This document shows positions 51,234 to 59,515 of a DNA stretch of 64,000 nt, piece after piece (within the stretch, counting starts at the first letter, position 1; every line of letters begins with the position of its first letter). The position numbers and the translations under genes were made by a program. The notes beneath the pieces were generated by a model. That model ran no database searches and had not been told where the DNA came from. It saw only the letters and a list, made by a program, of their open reading frames with translations. Origin of the DNA: Bacteroidales bacterium (lineage in GTDB: Bacteria; Bacteroidota; Bacteroidia; Bacteroidales; VadinHA17); the NCBI GenBank assembly GCA_009877105.1, contig WXFD01000058.1:62001-126000 (forward strand). Direction: 5' to 3'.

Positions 51234-52607
51234 ATGTTTCAAAAAAAGAAGCAATTGGAACCGGCGTTTATACTACTCTTCCTTTCACAGGTATCAGATG
51301 CAGCTGTCAGCAGTTTTGACATCAGGCTGATCATTGGCTTCGTCGTCCTGGGAATCCTGCTCATTGGATCCGGAATGATGTCAGCTTCTGAAGTGGCCTT
51401 TTTTTCGTTTGGTCCCGATGATATTCAAAGACTGAAGGACACCAAGTCAAAAAAAGCCAGATCCGCCCTGAAACTTTATGATTCACCCGAAAACCTTCTT
51501 AGTACAATACTGGTATCCAACAATACCATCAACATTACAATTGTGCTACTCTCTGCCTTCCTCAGTGCCAGATTGTTCGATTTTTCATCCCATCCGGTTC
51601 TTGGTTTTATAATTCAGGCAGTTGTAATTACTTTTATCCTGCTGTTCTTCGGAGAGATCCTGCCAAAAGTATATGCAACCAGAAACCACATCTCAATAGC
51701 ACTTTCCATGGCAGGGATACTGAGCTTCCTCACAAAACTGTTCAAACCCGTAACAGCTTTCCTGATCCTGTCCACATCATTCGTAAAGAAAAGAAAGATA
51801 AAGAGCCTTTCAGACATCAGCATGGATGATCTGTCTGATGCTCTTGAACTTGCTTCTGTTGACCTGGATGATGACGAAAAGATCCTCAAGGGAATTGTAA
51901 AATTCGGAAACATAAACGTCTCCGAAATCATGTGCCCCAGGATTGATGTTACCGCCATTGATATTAAGCTTGGCTTCAACATGGTGAAATCAATTATTAT
52001 AGAATCGGGCTTTTCCAGGATACCTGTCTATGCGGGTACTTTTGACAGTGTAAAGGGTATTCTCTACGCCAAAGACATACTTCCGTATATCAACAGCCCC
52101 GACAACTTCAGATGGCAGTCCCTGATACGACCTCCCCACTTTGTACCCGAAACCAAGAAGATCAATGAACTTCTGAAAGAATTCCAGGTCAAGAAAAACC
52201 ATATTGCAGTTGTTATCGACGAGTACGGAGGTACATCGGGAATTATCACACTCGAGGATGTGCTGGAGGAAATAGTCGGAGAAATAACGGACGAAAGTGA
52301 TGAGGATGAAAATCTATACAGGATCATTGATCCCAGAACCTATATTTTCGAAGGAAAGGTTCTGCTCAACGATTTTTGCAAGATCCTTGAAGTGGATTAT
52401 GATATTTTCGATGATGTAAGGGGTGAAGCTGATACCCTTGCCGGACTGTTACTCGAGCTTACGGGCGAAATTCCTCAGAAAGACCGGGTTATCTCCTATA
52501 AAAATTTCCGTTTCAGGATAGAAGCTGCCGATAAACGAAGGATAAAGGAAATAAAGGTGGAACTTGTTGACAATAATGAACCGGCTGATCATGATGATAT
52601 CAAATAG
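51234..52607 (+). CDS. gldE: Gliding motility-associated protein GldE (CNNM/CBS transporter-like)
   Basis: A 457 aa membrane protein from ATG 51234 (MFQKKKQLEP), one base past the ssb stop; an upstream reading would overlap ssb. A DUF21/CNNM domain (about 35-200, three to four membrane segments, ASEVAFFSFGPDDIQRLKD), two CBS motifs (about 215-330, GFSRIPVYAGTFDSVKGILYAKDIL, HIAVVIDEYGGTSGIITLEDVLEEIVGEI) and a C-terminal CorC_HlyC domain (about 350-440). GldE is known from Flavobacterium gliding, where it overlaps functionally with GldD. Homologues also occur in non-gliding Bacteroidetes. Confidence 0.92.
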   Translation: MFQKKKQLEPAFILLFLSQVSDAAVSSFDIRLIIGFVVLGILLIGSGMMSASEVAFFSFGPDDIQRLKDTKSKKARSALKLYDSPENLLSTILVSNNTINITIVLLSAFLSARLFDFSSHPVLGFIIQAVVITFILLFFGEILPKVYATRNHISIALSMAGILSFLTKLFKPVTAFLILSTSFVKKRKIKSLSDISMDDLSDALELASVDLDDDEKILKGIVKFGNINVSEIMCPRIDVTAIDIKLGFNMVKSIIIESGFSRIPVYAGTFDSVKGILYAKDILPYINSPDNFRWQSLIRPPHFVPETKKINELLKEFQVKKNHIAVVIDEYGGTSGIITLEDVLEEIVGEITDESDEDENLYRIIDPRTYIFEGKVLLNDFCKILEVDYDIFDDVRGEADTLAGLLLELTGEIPQKDRVISYKNFRFRIEAADKRRIKEIKVELVDNNEPADHDDIK

Positions 52608-53196
52608 ACTACTGGTTTTCAGCCTTATACTGATCTCCTGTTGTTTCTGCAGCTGCAGGAAGACTATTGTTCCGAAACCAAAGGGATATTTCAGGATAGA
52701 TTTGCCGGAAAAAAAATACGTGGCACTCAAAGAAGGAGAAGCAGGCCCGGGAATCCCCCTGGAATTTGAATATCCCTCATACGGCAGGATCTCGGCAGGT
52801 AACGAGAACAATCCCGGTCCGGGCTTCTTTAATATAGAATTTCCGTCCTACAAGGCAACTATATATTTTACCTATAAAAATATCCACAATGATCTTGCTT
52901 CTCTTATTGAACAGACACATACAATGAATGTAAAAAACCATGTGATAAAAGCTGAAGCAATTAATGAACAGATAATTAATAACAATCAGGATAGGATCCA
53001 CGGAATCCTGTACGATCTGAAGGGAAATACTGCAACCGCTGTTCAGTTTTATGTAACGGACAGTGTCAGGCATTATCTCAGAGGATCATTGTATTTTGAA
53101 TCAGAACCAAACGCTGATTCATTGTCTCCTGTGATTGATTTCTTCAGGGAAGACATCATTCATCTCATCGGGACGTTAAAATGGAAGCAGGACTAA
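52591..53196 (+). CDS. gldD: Gliding motility lipoprotein GldD
   Basis: A lipoprotein of about 200 aa that supports gliding and T9SS function. In-frame starts are ATG at 52576, 52591 and 52594; I chose 52591 because it places the hydrophobic region (LLVFSLILISCC) directly after the basic start, with lipobox FCSC. Family motifs: RKTIVPKPKGYFRIDLPEKKY, EFEYPSYGRI, FFNIEFPSYKATIYFTYK and YDLKGNTATAVQFYVTDS. It overlaps the gldE stop by 17 nt, so the two are translated together. Confidence 0.88.
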   Translation: MMISNRLLVFSLILISCCFCSCRKTIVPKPKGYFRIDLPEKKYVALKEGEAGPGIPLEFEYPSYGRISAGNENNPGPGFFNIEFPSYKATIYFTYKNIHNDLASLIEQTHTMNVKNHVIKAEAINEQIINNNQDRIHGILYDLKGNTATAVQFYVTDSVRHYLRGSLYFESEPNADSLSPVIDFFREDIIHLIGTLKWKQD

Positions 53197-53211
53197 ATAT
53201 TGGATGATATA

Positions 53212-53859
53212 ATGGGATGCATTTCAAAACATTATCTCAATGATTATACCATTCTTGGAGTCTGGAAGATTGAAGAGGATCTTGACATGCTTCAGGGGAT
53301 GGTAGAAATGGATGCCGAGGATAAAAAGAAATACAAGGGTTTTGCCAGTACATCAAGGAAGCTTGAATTCCTGAGTGTCAGAGCCCTTCTTGCCGAGCTT
53401 CTTGGTAAGGAAGCCAGGATTGTCTACAACAACAACAATAAGCCATTTCTTAAAGACGGCTCAAGGTTCATCAGCATTTCCCATTCGCACAATCTGACTG
53501 CAATCCTGCTGAGTACCAATGAAAGGGTCGGGATCGACCTGGAGTACATGAGTACCAACATTGGCCACATTGCCTTCAAGTTCATCAACAGGCGTGAAAA
53601 AATCACCAAAGATCCGGAAAACCGGAAATACCATCTTTATCTGCACTGGTGCGCCAAGGAAGCTTTATACAAGATTTGCGACAAGGAAGGTATCAGCATC
53701 AGGAAGGACATTACAATCCAACCATTTGAGGTCAGGGAATCAGGGGAAATTAAAGGTAAGGTTAAAAACAAGAAAATAGATGAATCTTTCGACCTCTTCT
53801 TTACCCGTTATGATAATTACTCAATAGTCTGGACAAAGAAGAGTTATGATAAAGTTTGA
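53212..53859 (+). CDS. 4'-phosphopantetheinyl transferase superfamily protein
   Basis: A 215 aa Sfp-like enzyme that transfers phosphopantetheine from CoA to acyl or peptidyl carrier proteins. From ATG 53212 (MGCISKHYLND); TTG at 53200 is possible. Signatures are VGIDLEYMS (Mg-binding Asp and Glu) and HLYLHWCAKEALYKI (WxxKEA motif). FISISHSHNLTAILLS corresponds to the SHS CoA-binding motif. It starts 15 nt after gldD and ends overlapping the GGGP synthase gene by 14 nt. The partner carrier protein is not in the window; FabD's ACP is one candidate. Confidence 0.85.
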   Translation: MGCISKHYLNDYTILGVWKIEEDLDMLQGMVEMDAEDKKKYKGFASTSRKLEFLSVRALLAELLGKEARIVYNNNNKPFLKDGSRFISISHSHNLTAILLSTNERVGIDLEYMSTNIGHIAFKFINRREKITKDPENRKYHLYLHWCAKEALYKICDKEGISIRKDITIQPFEVRESGEIKGKVKNKKIDESFDLFFTRYDNYSIVWTKKSYDKV

Positions 53860-54580
53860 TTTCCCAAACACTAAAAGGGTTGCCCTGCTTCTTGACCCGG
53901 ATAAATCAGAAGGACCTGTGCTTGAAGAGATTCTTGGGATAGCCTCAGAACACAGGGCTGACTATATTTTCACCGGAGGAAGCCTGACATTCAACAGTGT
54001 CGACAATCTGATCGATGCCATCAGGGAAAAATGCAATATTCCCGTTATTCTTTTTCCCGGAAATCTTCTTCAGCTGAGCCGGAAGGCCGATGCAGTATTG
54101 CTGCTTTCACTGATTTCCGGACGAAATCCCGACCTTCTTATCGGGAATCATGTAATTGCTGCCCCCTACCTGCGGGATATCAGGAAAAAACTTATTTCAG
54201 TGGGTTATATCCTGATAGGTTCGGGACAAAGATCATCGGTTGAATATATCAGCAACACCTGCCCCATACCTGCCGATAAACCTGAGATTGCGGTAGCCAC
54301 TGCCCTTGCAGGGGAAATGCTCGGGCTAAAGATGATCTATCTTGAAGGAGGAAGCGGGGCTTCAAATCCTGTTCCGCCGGAAATCATCAGGGCTGTCAGA
54401 AGCAATATTTCGATCCCCGTCGCTGTCGGTGGCGGACTGAAGCTTCCGCAGGAAATCATGGATGCATTCGATGCCGGAGCAGATCTTATTGTACTGGGAA
54501 ACGGATGTGAAAAGAATCCCCACTTGCTGGCTGATGCCTGCAAAATAAGGGACAATCTTATTAACCGGCGCCTTACCTGA
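53846..54580 (+). CDS. Geranylgeranylglyceryl phosphate synthase-type prenyltransferase
   Basis: A 244 aa TIM-barrel prenyltransferase of the GGGPS/PcrB family, attaching a prenyl chain to the sn-1 oxygen of glycerol-1-phosphate. Motifs: VALLLDPDKSEG (Mg and G1P binding), IFTGGSLTFNS, PVILFPGNLLQLSRKADAVLLLSLISG, YLEGGSGASNPVPPEII and VAVGGGLKLPQEI with LIVLGNG. Archaeal members make ether lipids; Bacteroidetes members also exist (group II) whose product is not understood. Overlaps the PPTase gene by 14 nt and meets the PafA-like gene tail to tail with an 8 nt overlap. Confidence 0.88.
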   Translation: MIKFDFPNTKRVALLLDPDKSEGPVLEEILGIASEHRADYIFTGGSLTFNSVDNLIDAIREKCNIPVILFPGNLLQLSRKADAVLLLSLISGRNPDLLIGNHVIAAPYLRDIRKKLISVGYILIGSGQRSSVEYISNTCPIPADKPEIAVATALAGEMLGLKMIYLEGGSGASNPVPPEIIRAVRSNISIPVAVGGGLKLPQEIMDAFDAGADLIVLGNGCEKNPHLLADACKIRDNLINRRLT

Positions 54581-56234
54581 AAAGCTCAGTCATAGGCTCA
54601 CCTGTACACGAGTTTGGAAACGGTATCCTGCAAAGCGATGAAAGTGTGGAAGCTATGCCCGTCATGTTTACCCTGCGCATTACAACATCCCTGTTAACCG
54701 TCCATCCATACCAGATGAGCGGAACATGTGAATCGTACTCGTAGGGTGAATTGTGATTGGTTATCTGCTCCCCGTCTTTTTCCACCCATCCGGGATTAAG
54801 GGTAATTATTACATCGCCCGAACGCTGGGGGCTGAAATTATTTATAATCTTCTTCAGATGCCCCCCTCCGTAATCGTTTGATTCAAATGCCGAATAAGGA
54901 TAGGCCGAAGCAACACCTGTCATCTGATTCATAAACCTTGCAACCTTCTTCTGAATTTCCTCAAGCGGTATCCTTGCATCCTCAATAAGTATCCTGTTCA
55001 GATACACCTGCTTTTCCGAATAGCCCCGCACCCAGTTCCCTTCCCCGTAAACGGCATTAAGATAGCTTCTTAACAGCTGAAGTGCCTGGTTCTGCCTGAA
55101 ATACCCTGCCGGAATTCGATTGTGTTCCATTACAGCCGGGATCTCAGAAACTCCGTGAGTAGCAGTAAAATATACAAGATAGTTCTTTTTCCCGAGCCTG
55201 TCATTGAGAAACCTGATAACAGACTCCACCTCCTTGTCAAGACGGTAAATCGCATCACCGGCCTCAACCGACGATGGTCCGAACCTGTGGCCGATATAAT
55301 CGGTTGAGGAATAGCAAATCGCGAGGAAATCAGTGATCTCATCCTGGCCAAGTTCCTCGGAATCAATGAGCCTAAGGGCAAAATCCGTTGTAAGCGTATT
55401 TCCGAACGGCGTTTCGCGAAGAAGGGAATAGTCTCTAGAGGATCTCCCCGATTTTTTCTGACTCAGTTTCTTCAGATCGTATGGAAAATAGTTTTTCCCC
55501 TCAAATCCGGCTTCAAAGTTGTTCGTATCAGGAAGACAGATGGCGTAGTCCTGAACGGGCCTTGACAGGTTCCATGTTTCACTCAGATAGGTATCCGGAT
55601 GTTTCAGGGAATTGAAATCATTAACCCAGGCCGGAAGGCTTTTCATGTAATAAGTGGAGGTCATCCAGGTTCCTGAAGTATTATCAAACCAGAAAGCGCC
55701 ATCGGCAGCATGACCTGCCGAGAGAATTGCAGCATATTCCTTCATTCCCACGGCATAAACCTTTGACTGCATATTTGTTGCCAGCTTGAGTTCATCCGTG
55801 AATGTTGAGGCCTGAAGGTTAACCGGCGAATGCAATCCCGACTCATAACTGCCCCCAACCGGATCAACGGAAATATCTTTTGTGCAATACACAAGTTCAT
55901 CCTTAAGTACCTGGTACCAGTTGTCGGATGTTATTCCATGGTATGCCGGTTCGGCCCCGGTAGAAATAGTCGAAAACCCGGGAGCTCCCTGCGTCAGCAG
56001 ATACTCGAAGGATGCATTCCTGAAAAATGTTCCCTCATTAATCAGCCTTCTTATGCCATTCTCCGACAACCTGTCCCTGAATTTCTCAAGCTGGTCAAAC
56101 CGCAATTGCTCAACGACAATCCCAACTACCAGGCGGGGTTTGTCGGGAGGCAGGTATGCCTGCTGGGAATATATGTTAATAATTGAAAACAGACTGAGGA
56201 GAATGCCGACGGACAAAAATTTGTTCCAAATCAT
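54573..56234 (-). CDS. PafA-like alkaline phosphatase superfamily protein with altered active site
   Basis: A 553 aa exported protein (signal peptide 1-24). It has the alkaline phosphatase/NPP core: PRLVVGIVVEQLRFDQL, PGFSTISTGAEPAYHGITSDNW, GMKEYAAILSAGHAADGAFWFD, SGTWMTSTYYMKSLPAWVNDFN, TDYIGHRFGP (metal ligands Asp312, His316) and FTATHGVSE (His360). Compared with PafA of Elizabethkingia, several positions differ: Glu42 where Asp is a metal ligand, Ser88 for the nucleophile Thr, Tyr167 for Arg of the K-x-R pair, and Thr359 for the Asp of the DHG motif. It may be a divergent phosphodiesterase or a weak enzyme. Confidence 0.8.
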   Translation of the reverse strand: MIWNKFLSVGILLSLFSIINIYSQQAYLPPDKPRLVVGIVVEQLRFDQLEKFRDRLSENGIRRLINEGTFFRNASFEYLLTQGAPGFSTISTGAEPAYHGITSDNWYQVLKDELVYCTKDISVDPVGGSYESGLHSPVNLQASTFTDELKLATNMQSKVYAVGMKEYAAILSAGHAADGAFWFDNTSGTWMTSTYYMKSLPAWVNDFNSLKHPDTYLSETWNLSRPVQDYAICLPDTNNFEAGFEGKNYFPYDLKKLSQKKSGRSSRDYSLLRETPFGNTLTTDFALRLIDSEELGQDEITDFLAICYSSTDYIGHRFGPSSVEAGDAIYRLDKEVESVIRFLNDRLGKKNYLVYFTATHGVSEIPAVMEHNRIPAGYFRQNQALQLLRSYLNAVYGEGNWVRGYSEKQVYLNRILIEDARIPLEEIQKKVARFMNQMTGVASAYPYSAFESNDYGGGHLKKIINNFSPQRSGDVIITLNPGWVEKDGEQITNHNSPYEYDSHVPLIWYGWTVNRDVVMRRVNMTGIASTLSSLCRIPFPNSCTGEPMTELFR

Positions 56235-56276
56235 CGTTTAAAGGTGCGGTTCGGTTATGAAATTTTTGAATAAATG

Positions 56277-56284
56277 CAAAAGTA
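56277..56284 (-). promoter_or_regulatory. -7 box for the PafA-like gene
   Basis: TACTTTTG on the minus strand fits TAnnTTTG; TTG lies 19 nt upstream. The distance to the ATG at 56234 is 42 nt. Confidence 0.5.
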
Positions 56285-56333
56285 GCTCTTTTCGGATGAG
56301 AAACAACAGGCTGATTTTTTTTAACAATAGCTG

Positions 56334-58028
56334 TCAGTTCAAAATGAATCGGGCGGAGTATGAAGTGCCATTACTTTTCAGAGTAAACCTGACGATGTAG
56401 ATTCCTCTTCGCAGTTTGTTGATATTCAGGATTAAAGGAGTTCCTTCGGTGTAATAGTCATTGTAATCTGATAATAAGGCACCGCCGGCACTGAATATTT
56501 GTACATTGATGCTTCCTGCTATGCCCGCAGGAAGTACTGCCTTTACAAATTCTCCTCCGGGATTCGGGTACATCAAAGGCTGACGGATTTCCTGAGTATC
56601 AATGCTGTCAATTATTCTTTTCATTCTGACCAGGAGATCTGTTTTTTCATATTCTATCACCCTTACATCTGAAACCGTGGTATCCCTGTATCCATCAGCA
56701 CTCAGGACAAGATTCCACGTTCCGGGGCTGATTAGTCTTATAAACCGGCCCGTGATACTGTCAGCATAAACCTCCGACCTGTCTTTTTCATGTCTCTCCG
56801 CAATTACCCTGACCGGCACGGGATCGCCGTTTTCGGCATCGACAGCCAGCCCATGGATCCCATACAATGCACTTTCAATGAAATTGAGCAGTGACTGCCT
56901 GTTGTTGTCCCAAAGCTGCTGCAGTTCATAAACAGGTGTAATGAAATTATCATCTATCTCAATTGTGACTTCCCGTCCTCCCAGTTCCAGGGTTACATAA
57001 TCCTGCCTGCTACCATAAACCGGATACCACCTGTAGCCATTGGTGACACCGTTATCGAGATAAGTCATATAATCAGCCGGGGAATAAAAATGTACAGTGT
57101 CTGCATAAGCCCTGCACAGATTATAAAACCATTGCTTGTCAGCATGATCCCTCGGCCACTTGTCCCACGGGTAATTAACAAGTTCAGCCCCTGAGTGGAA
57201 ATTTGCAGACAGCACGAACCTGTGTTCCGACATAAACTTCATCATGTCAAGGGTTTCTTTCTGCCGGACCGTTCCCTTAAGCTCCGGGTCAGGAAAATTC
57301 CGGTTAAGGTCAACACCCGCTGCATTGCCCCTGACAGGCATATAGATTTCTTCTCCGTTCACATAAGTTCCGTCGGGATTGGCCAGCGGATTGATCCATA
57401 GTTCAATGTTATCCACGAGGTATTTTGTTCTGGCATCCGAATCATAGTTTCCCAGAAGATAGTCAGCAAGCCTGAGCATCAGGATGAATCCGCCGGTTTC
57501 ATCACCATGCATCGAGGAGGAAAGAAAAACCTTTGGCTCATCTTCAGTCATCCTGCAGTTATCGCTGATCTTGAGGGCCATGACAAGTCTTCCTTCAAGT
57601 GTGGTCCCAATTGTGTCAAGCATACAGATCGAAGGATATTCCCTTGCAAAAAATCTCATTATTGAATCATACTGCCGGTAGGTGGGATAAGAATCCCATT
57701 CCATTGCTTTCCTCATGCTTGAAGCACTTGCGATACCCTTTACAGGAGAGGGTACCACCAGTAAGTAACTGAATCCTGAAGATATGAACCATTCCACTGT
57801 TGCCGGGGAAAGGATGATCCGCATACTCTTGTCATCCACCGAACGGATTGAAACATTTCTTGTCAGGTAATCAACAGTTCCGGGATCGGGACGTTGTATC
57901 ACAACCTCAGCCTGCCCGTACTCCCTTACAATTTTTCTTAACTTATCATCGCCTGTGCCGCCAAAGGATAAGGAAGAAAGGGCAATATACTGAACGACAA
58001 GTATCAGTATAAAAAGCCGGCATCTCAT
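56334..58028 (-). CDS. M14 zinc carboxypeptidase with T9SS sorting tail
   Basis: A 564 aa secreted carboxypeptidase. Signal peptide at 1-25; peptidase M14 domain at about 115-390 with zinc His/Glu in SSMHGDETGGFIL, substrate-binding VDLNRNFPD, second zinc His in SANFHSGAELVNYPWD and catalytic Glu in YVTLELGG. A carboxypeptidase-regulatory beta domain follows (about 395-480, IHGLAVDAENGDPVPVRVI). The last 75 residues form a type A T9SS C-terminal domain: MYPNPGGEFVKAVL, SINVQIFSAGGALLSDY and GIYIVRFT. It is therefore a cargo of the type IX system and likely surface-bound or released. Confidence 0.9.
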   Translation of the reverse strand: MRCRLFILILVVQYIALSSLSFGGTGDDKLRKIVREYGQAEVVIQRPDPGTVDYLTRNVSIRSVDDKSMRIILSPATVEWFISSGFSYLLVVPSPVKGIASASSMRKAMEWDSYPTYRQYDSIMRFFAREYPSICMLDTIGTTLEGRLVMALKISDNCRMTEDEPKVFLSSSMHGDETGGFILMLRLADYLLGNYDSDARTKYLVDNIELWINPLANPDGTYVNGEEIYMPVRGNAAGVDLNRNFPDPELKGTVRQKETLDMMKFMSEHRFVLSANFHSGAELVNYPWDKWPRDHADKQWFYNLCRAYADTVHFYSPADYMTYLDNGVTNGYRWYPVYGSRQDYVTLELGGREVTIEIDDNFITPVYELQQLWDNNRQSLLNFIESALYGIHGLAVDAENGDPVPVRVIAERHEKDRSEVYADSITGRFIRLISPGTWNLVLSADGYRDTTVSDVRVIEYEKTDLLVRMKRIIDSIDTQEIRQPLMYPNPGGEFVKAVLPAGIAGSINVQIFSAGGALLSDYNDYYTEGTPLILNINKLRRGIYIVRFTLKSNGTSYSARFILN

Positions 58029-58037
58029 AGAAAAGAT

Positions 58038-59135
58038 TTATACATTGAATCTTATATGAAGGATGTCACCGTCTTCAACCACATAGTTTTTTCCTTCCAC
58101 AAAAAACCTGCCTGCTTCCCTGCATGCATGCTCCGAGCCCAGGGTTACAAAATCGTGATATTTCATCACCTCTGCCCTTATGAAGCCCCTTTCAAGATCG
58201 CTGTGAATCACACCGGAAGCCTGCGGAGCCGTCATTCCCCTCTTAATTGTCCAGGCCCTTATTTCCTTGGGCCCGACGGTAAAAAAAGTTTGCAGATCCA
58301 GCATCCTGTAGGCAGCCCTTACCATCCGGTCAACCCCCGGCTCATCAAGGCCTGCATCCTGAAGAAAGGCCAGACGGTCATCAGGGTTTTCAAATTCGGC
58401 AATCTCTGCTTCTATTTCTCCGGCAATAACAATTACTTCTATATCCCGGCCCTTCAGGGCATCTCTTACCTGATCGACATATTTGTTTCCGGCAACTGCC
58501 GACTTTTCGTCAACATTGCATACAAACATTACGGGCTTCATGGTAAGGAGAAAAAGATCATCTACATGTTTCCGGTCGCCCGGTGACAATTCCAGGGTCC
58601 GGGCATTATTGAAATTGCCAATGTGATCCTTCATTTTCTCAAGAACCTCGCATCCGTGCCGGGCTTCCTTATCACCTGCCCGTACGAGTTTTTCAAGGCG
58701 CTGCAGCTTTTTCTCCACCGATTCCATGTCCTTTACCTGGAGCTCGAAATCAATGGTCTCCATGTCACGCACCGGATCAACCGATCCATCGATATGCGGA
58801 AGGGAGTCATTGTCAAAACAACGCAGTACATGTATCAGTGCATCGGTGTTCCTTATATCGGCCAGGAACCTGTTGCCCACGCCCTCACCCTTGTTTGATC
58901 CGCGTGCAAGGCCGGGTATGTCAACTATTTCAATGGTGGTGTGGACAATCCTTTCAGTCACCTGATGCTTTCTGAGCTCATAGAGGCGTGGATCCGGCAC
59001 CTGTATCAGCCCCATATTTGATTTTGTGGCGCTGAAGGCAAAGGCATTGGTTTCACCTTTCGTACTGGAAATACAATTGAAGATCGTGGTCTTACCCACA
59101 TTGGTTATTCCAATGATTCCGCATTGAAGTGCCAT
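58038..59135 (-). CDS. ychF: Redox-regulated ATPase/GTPase YchF
   Basis: A 365 aa Obg-family P-loop protein (OLA1/YchF), which binds ATP and associates with ribosomes. G1 GIIGITNVGKTTIFN, DIPGLARGSNKGEGVGNRFL (G3), VCNVDEKSA (atypical NxxE in place of NKxD), a coiled coil (about 125-200) and the C-terminal TGS-like domain (AWTIKRGMTAPQASGVIHSDLERGFIRAEV). Complete by length. The preceding M14 gene lies downstream on the same strand with a 9 nt gap, possibly cotranscribed. Confidence 0.95.
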   Translation of the reverse strand: MALQCGIIGITNVGKTTIFNCISSTKGETNAFAFSATKSNMGLIQVPDPRLYELRKHQVTERIVHTTIEIVDIPGLARGSNKGEGVGNRFLADIRNTDALIHVLRCFDNDSLPHIDGSVDPVRDMETIDFELQVKDMESVEKKLQRLEKLVRAGDKEARHGCEVLEKMKDHIGNFNNARTLELSPGDRKHVDDLFLLTMKPVMFVCNVDEKSAVAGNKYVDQVRDALKGRDIEVIVIAGEIEAEIAEFENPDDRLAFLQDAGLDEPGVDRMVRAAYRMLDLQTFFTVGPKEIRAWTIKRGMTAPQASGVIHSDLERGFIRAEVMKYHDFVTLGSEHACREAGRFFVEGKNYVVEDGDILHIRFNV

Positions 59136-59246
59136 CAGATGTCATAATTGATTCATGTGCAAATTAATGATTTTCCCGTTCTATCCCTAATCCGGGGGAT
59201 AGTCTTTATTTTTTGGGCATGAAGCTCAACGGCAGTCTGCCGGCGG

Positions 59247-59426
59247 CTAAGGCTTCCAGTCGCGGATGACGATCCTGTCCCTGTAAAGCTTCAGTTCAAG
59301 TTTCTGCCTGAGCCTCCATTTCAGCACTGTTAAAAATTCCCTGGGTATTGTGATCCCGTAGCTGGATCCGCCCGATAATCTTCTCAGGGCCCTTATATTG
59401 TTTTCACTGCTCTTTCTGCGAGTCAT
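59247..59426 (-). CDS. Small AbrB/SpoVT-like DNA-binding protein
   Basis: A 59 aa protein starting with ATG at 59424-59426. The N-terminal 17 residues are basic (MTRRKSSENNIRALRRL), followed by a swapped-hairpin AbrB fold pattern: GGSSYGITIPREFLTVLKW (strand, IP turn, helix) and LRQKLELKLYRDRIVIRD. Such domains bind DNA as dimers, in antitoxins such as MazE or in regulators such as AbrB. No toxin gene is beside it (ychF and hisS flank), so a housekeeping or orphan regulator role is more likely. Below the usual length cutoff, so easily missed. Confidence 0.65.
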   Translation of the reverse strand: MTRRKSSENNIRALRRLSGGSSYGITIPREFLTVLKWRLRQKLELKLYRDRIVIRDWKP

Positions 59427-59515
59427 AATATTATCAGGTTAAGAAAAAGAAGTCTTATAACGAGTCTTTTAAGGAGTCTTTTCAATTACCACATCAAAGC
59501 AGCACAGGCCCGGAC

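Noticed and set aside
59247..59426. MazEF-type toxin-antitoxin locus
   Set aside because: Only the AbrB-like half exists; the neighbours are ychF and hisS and no mazF or vapC-like frame is next to it.
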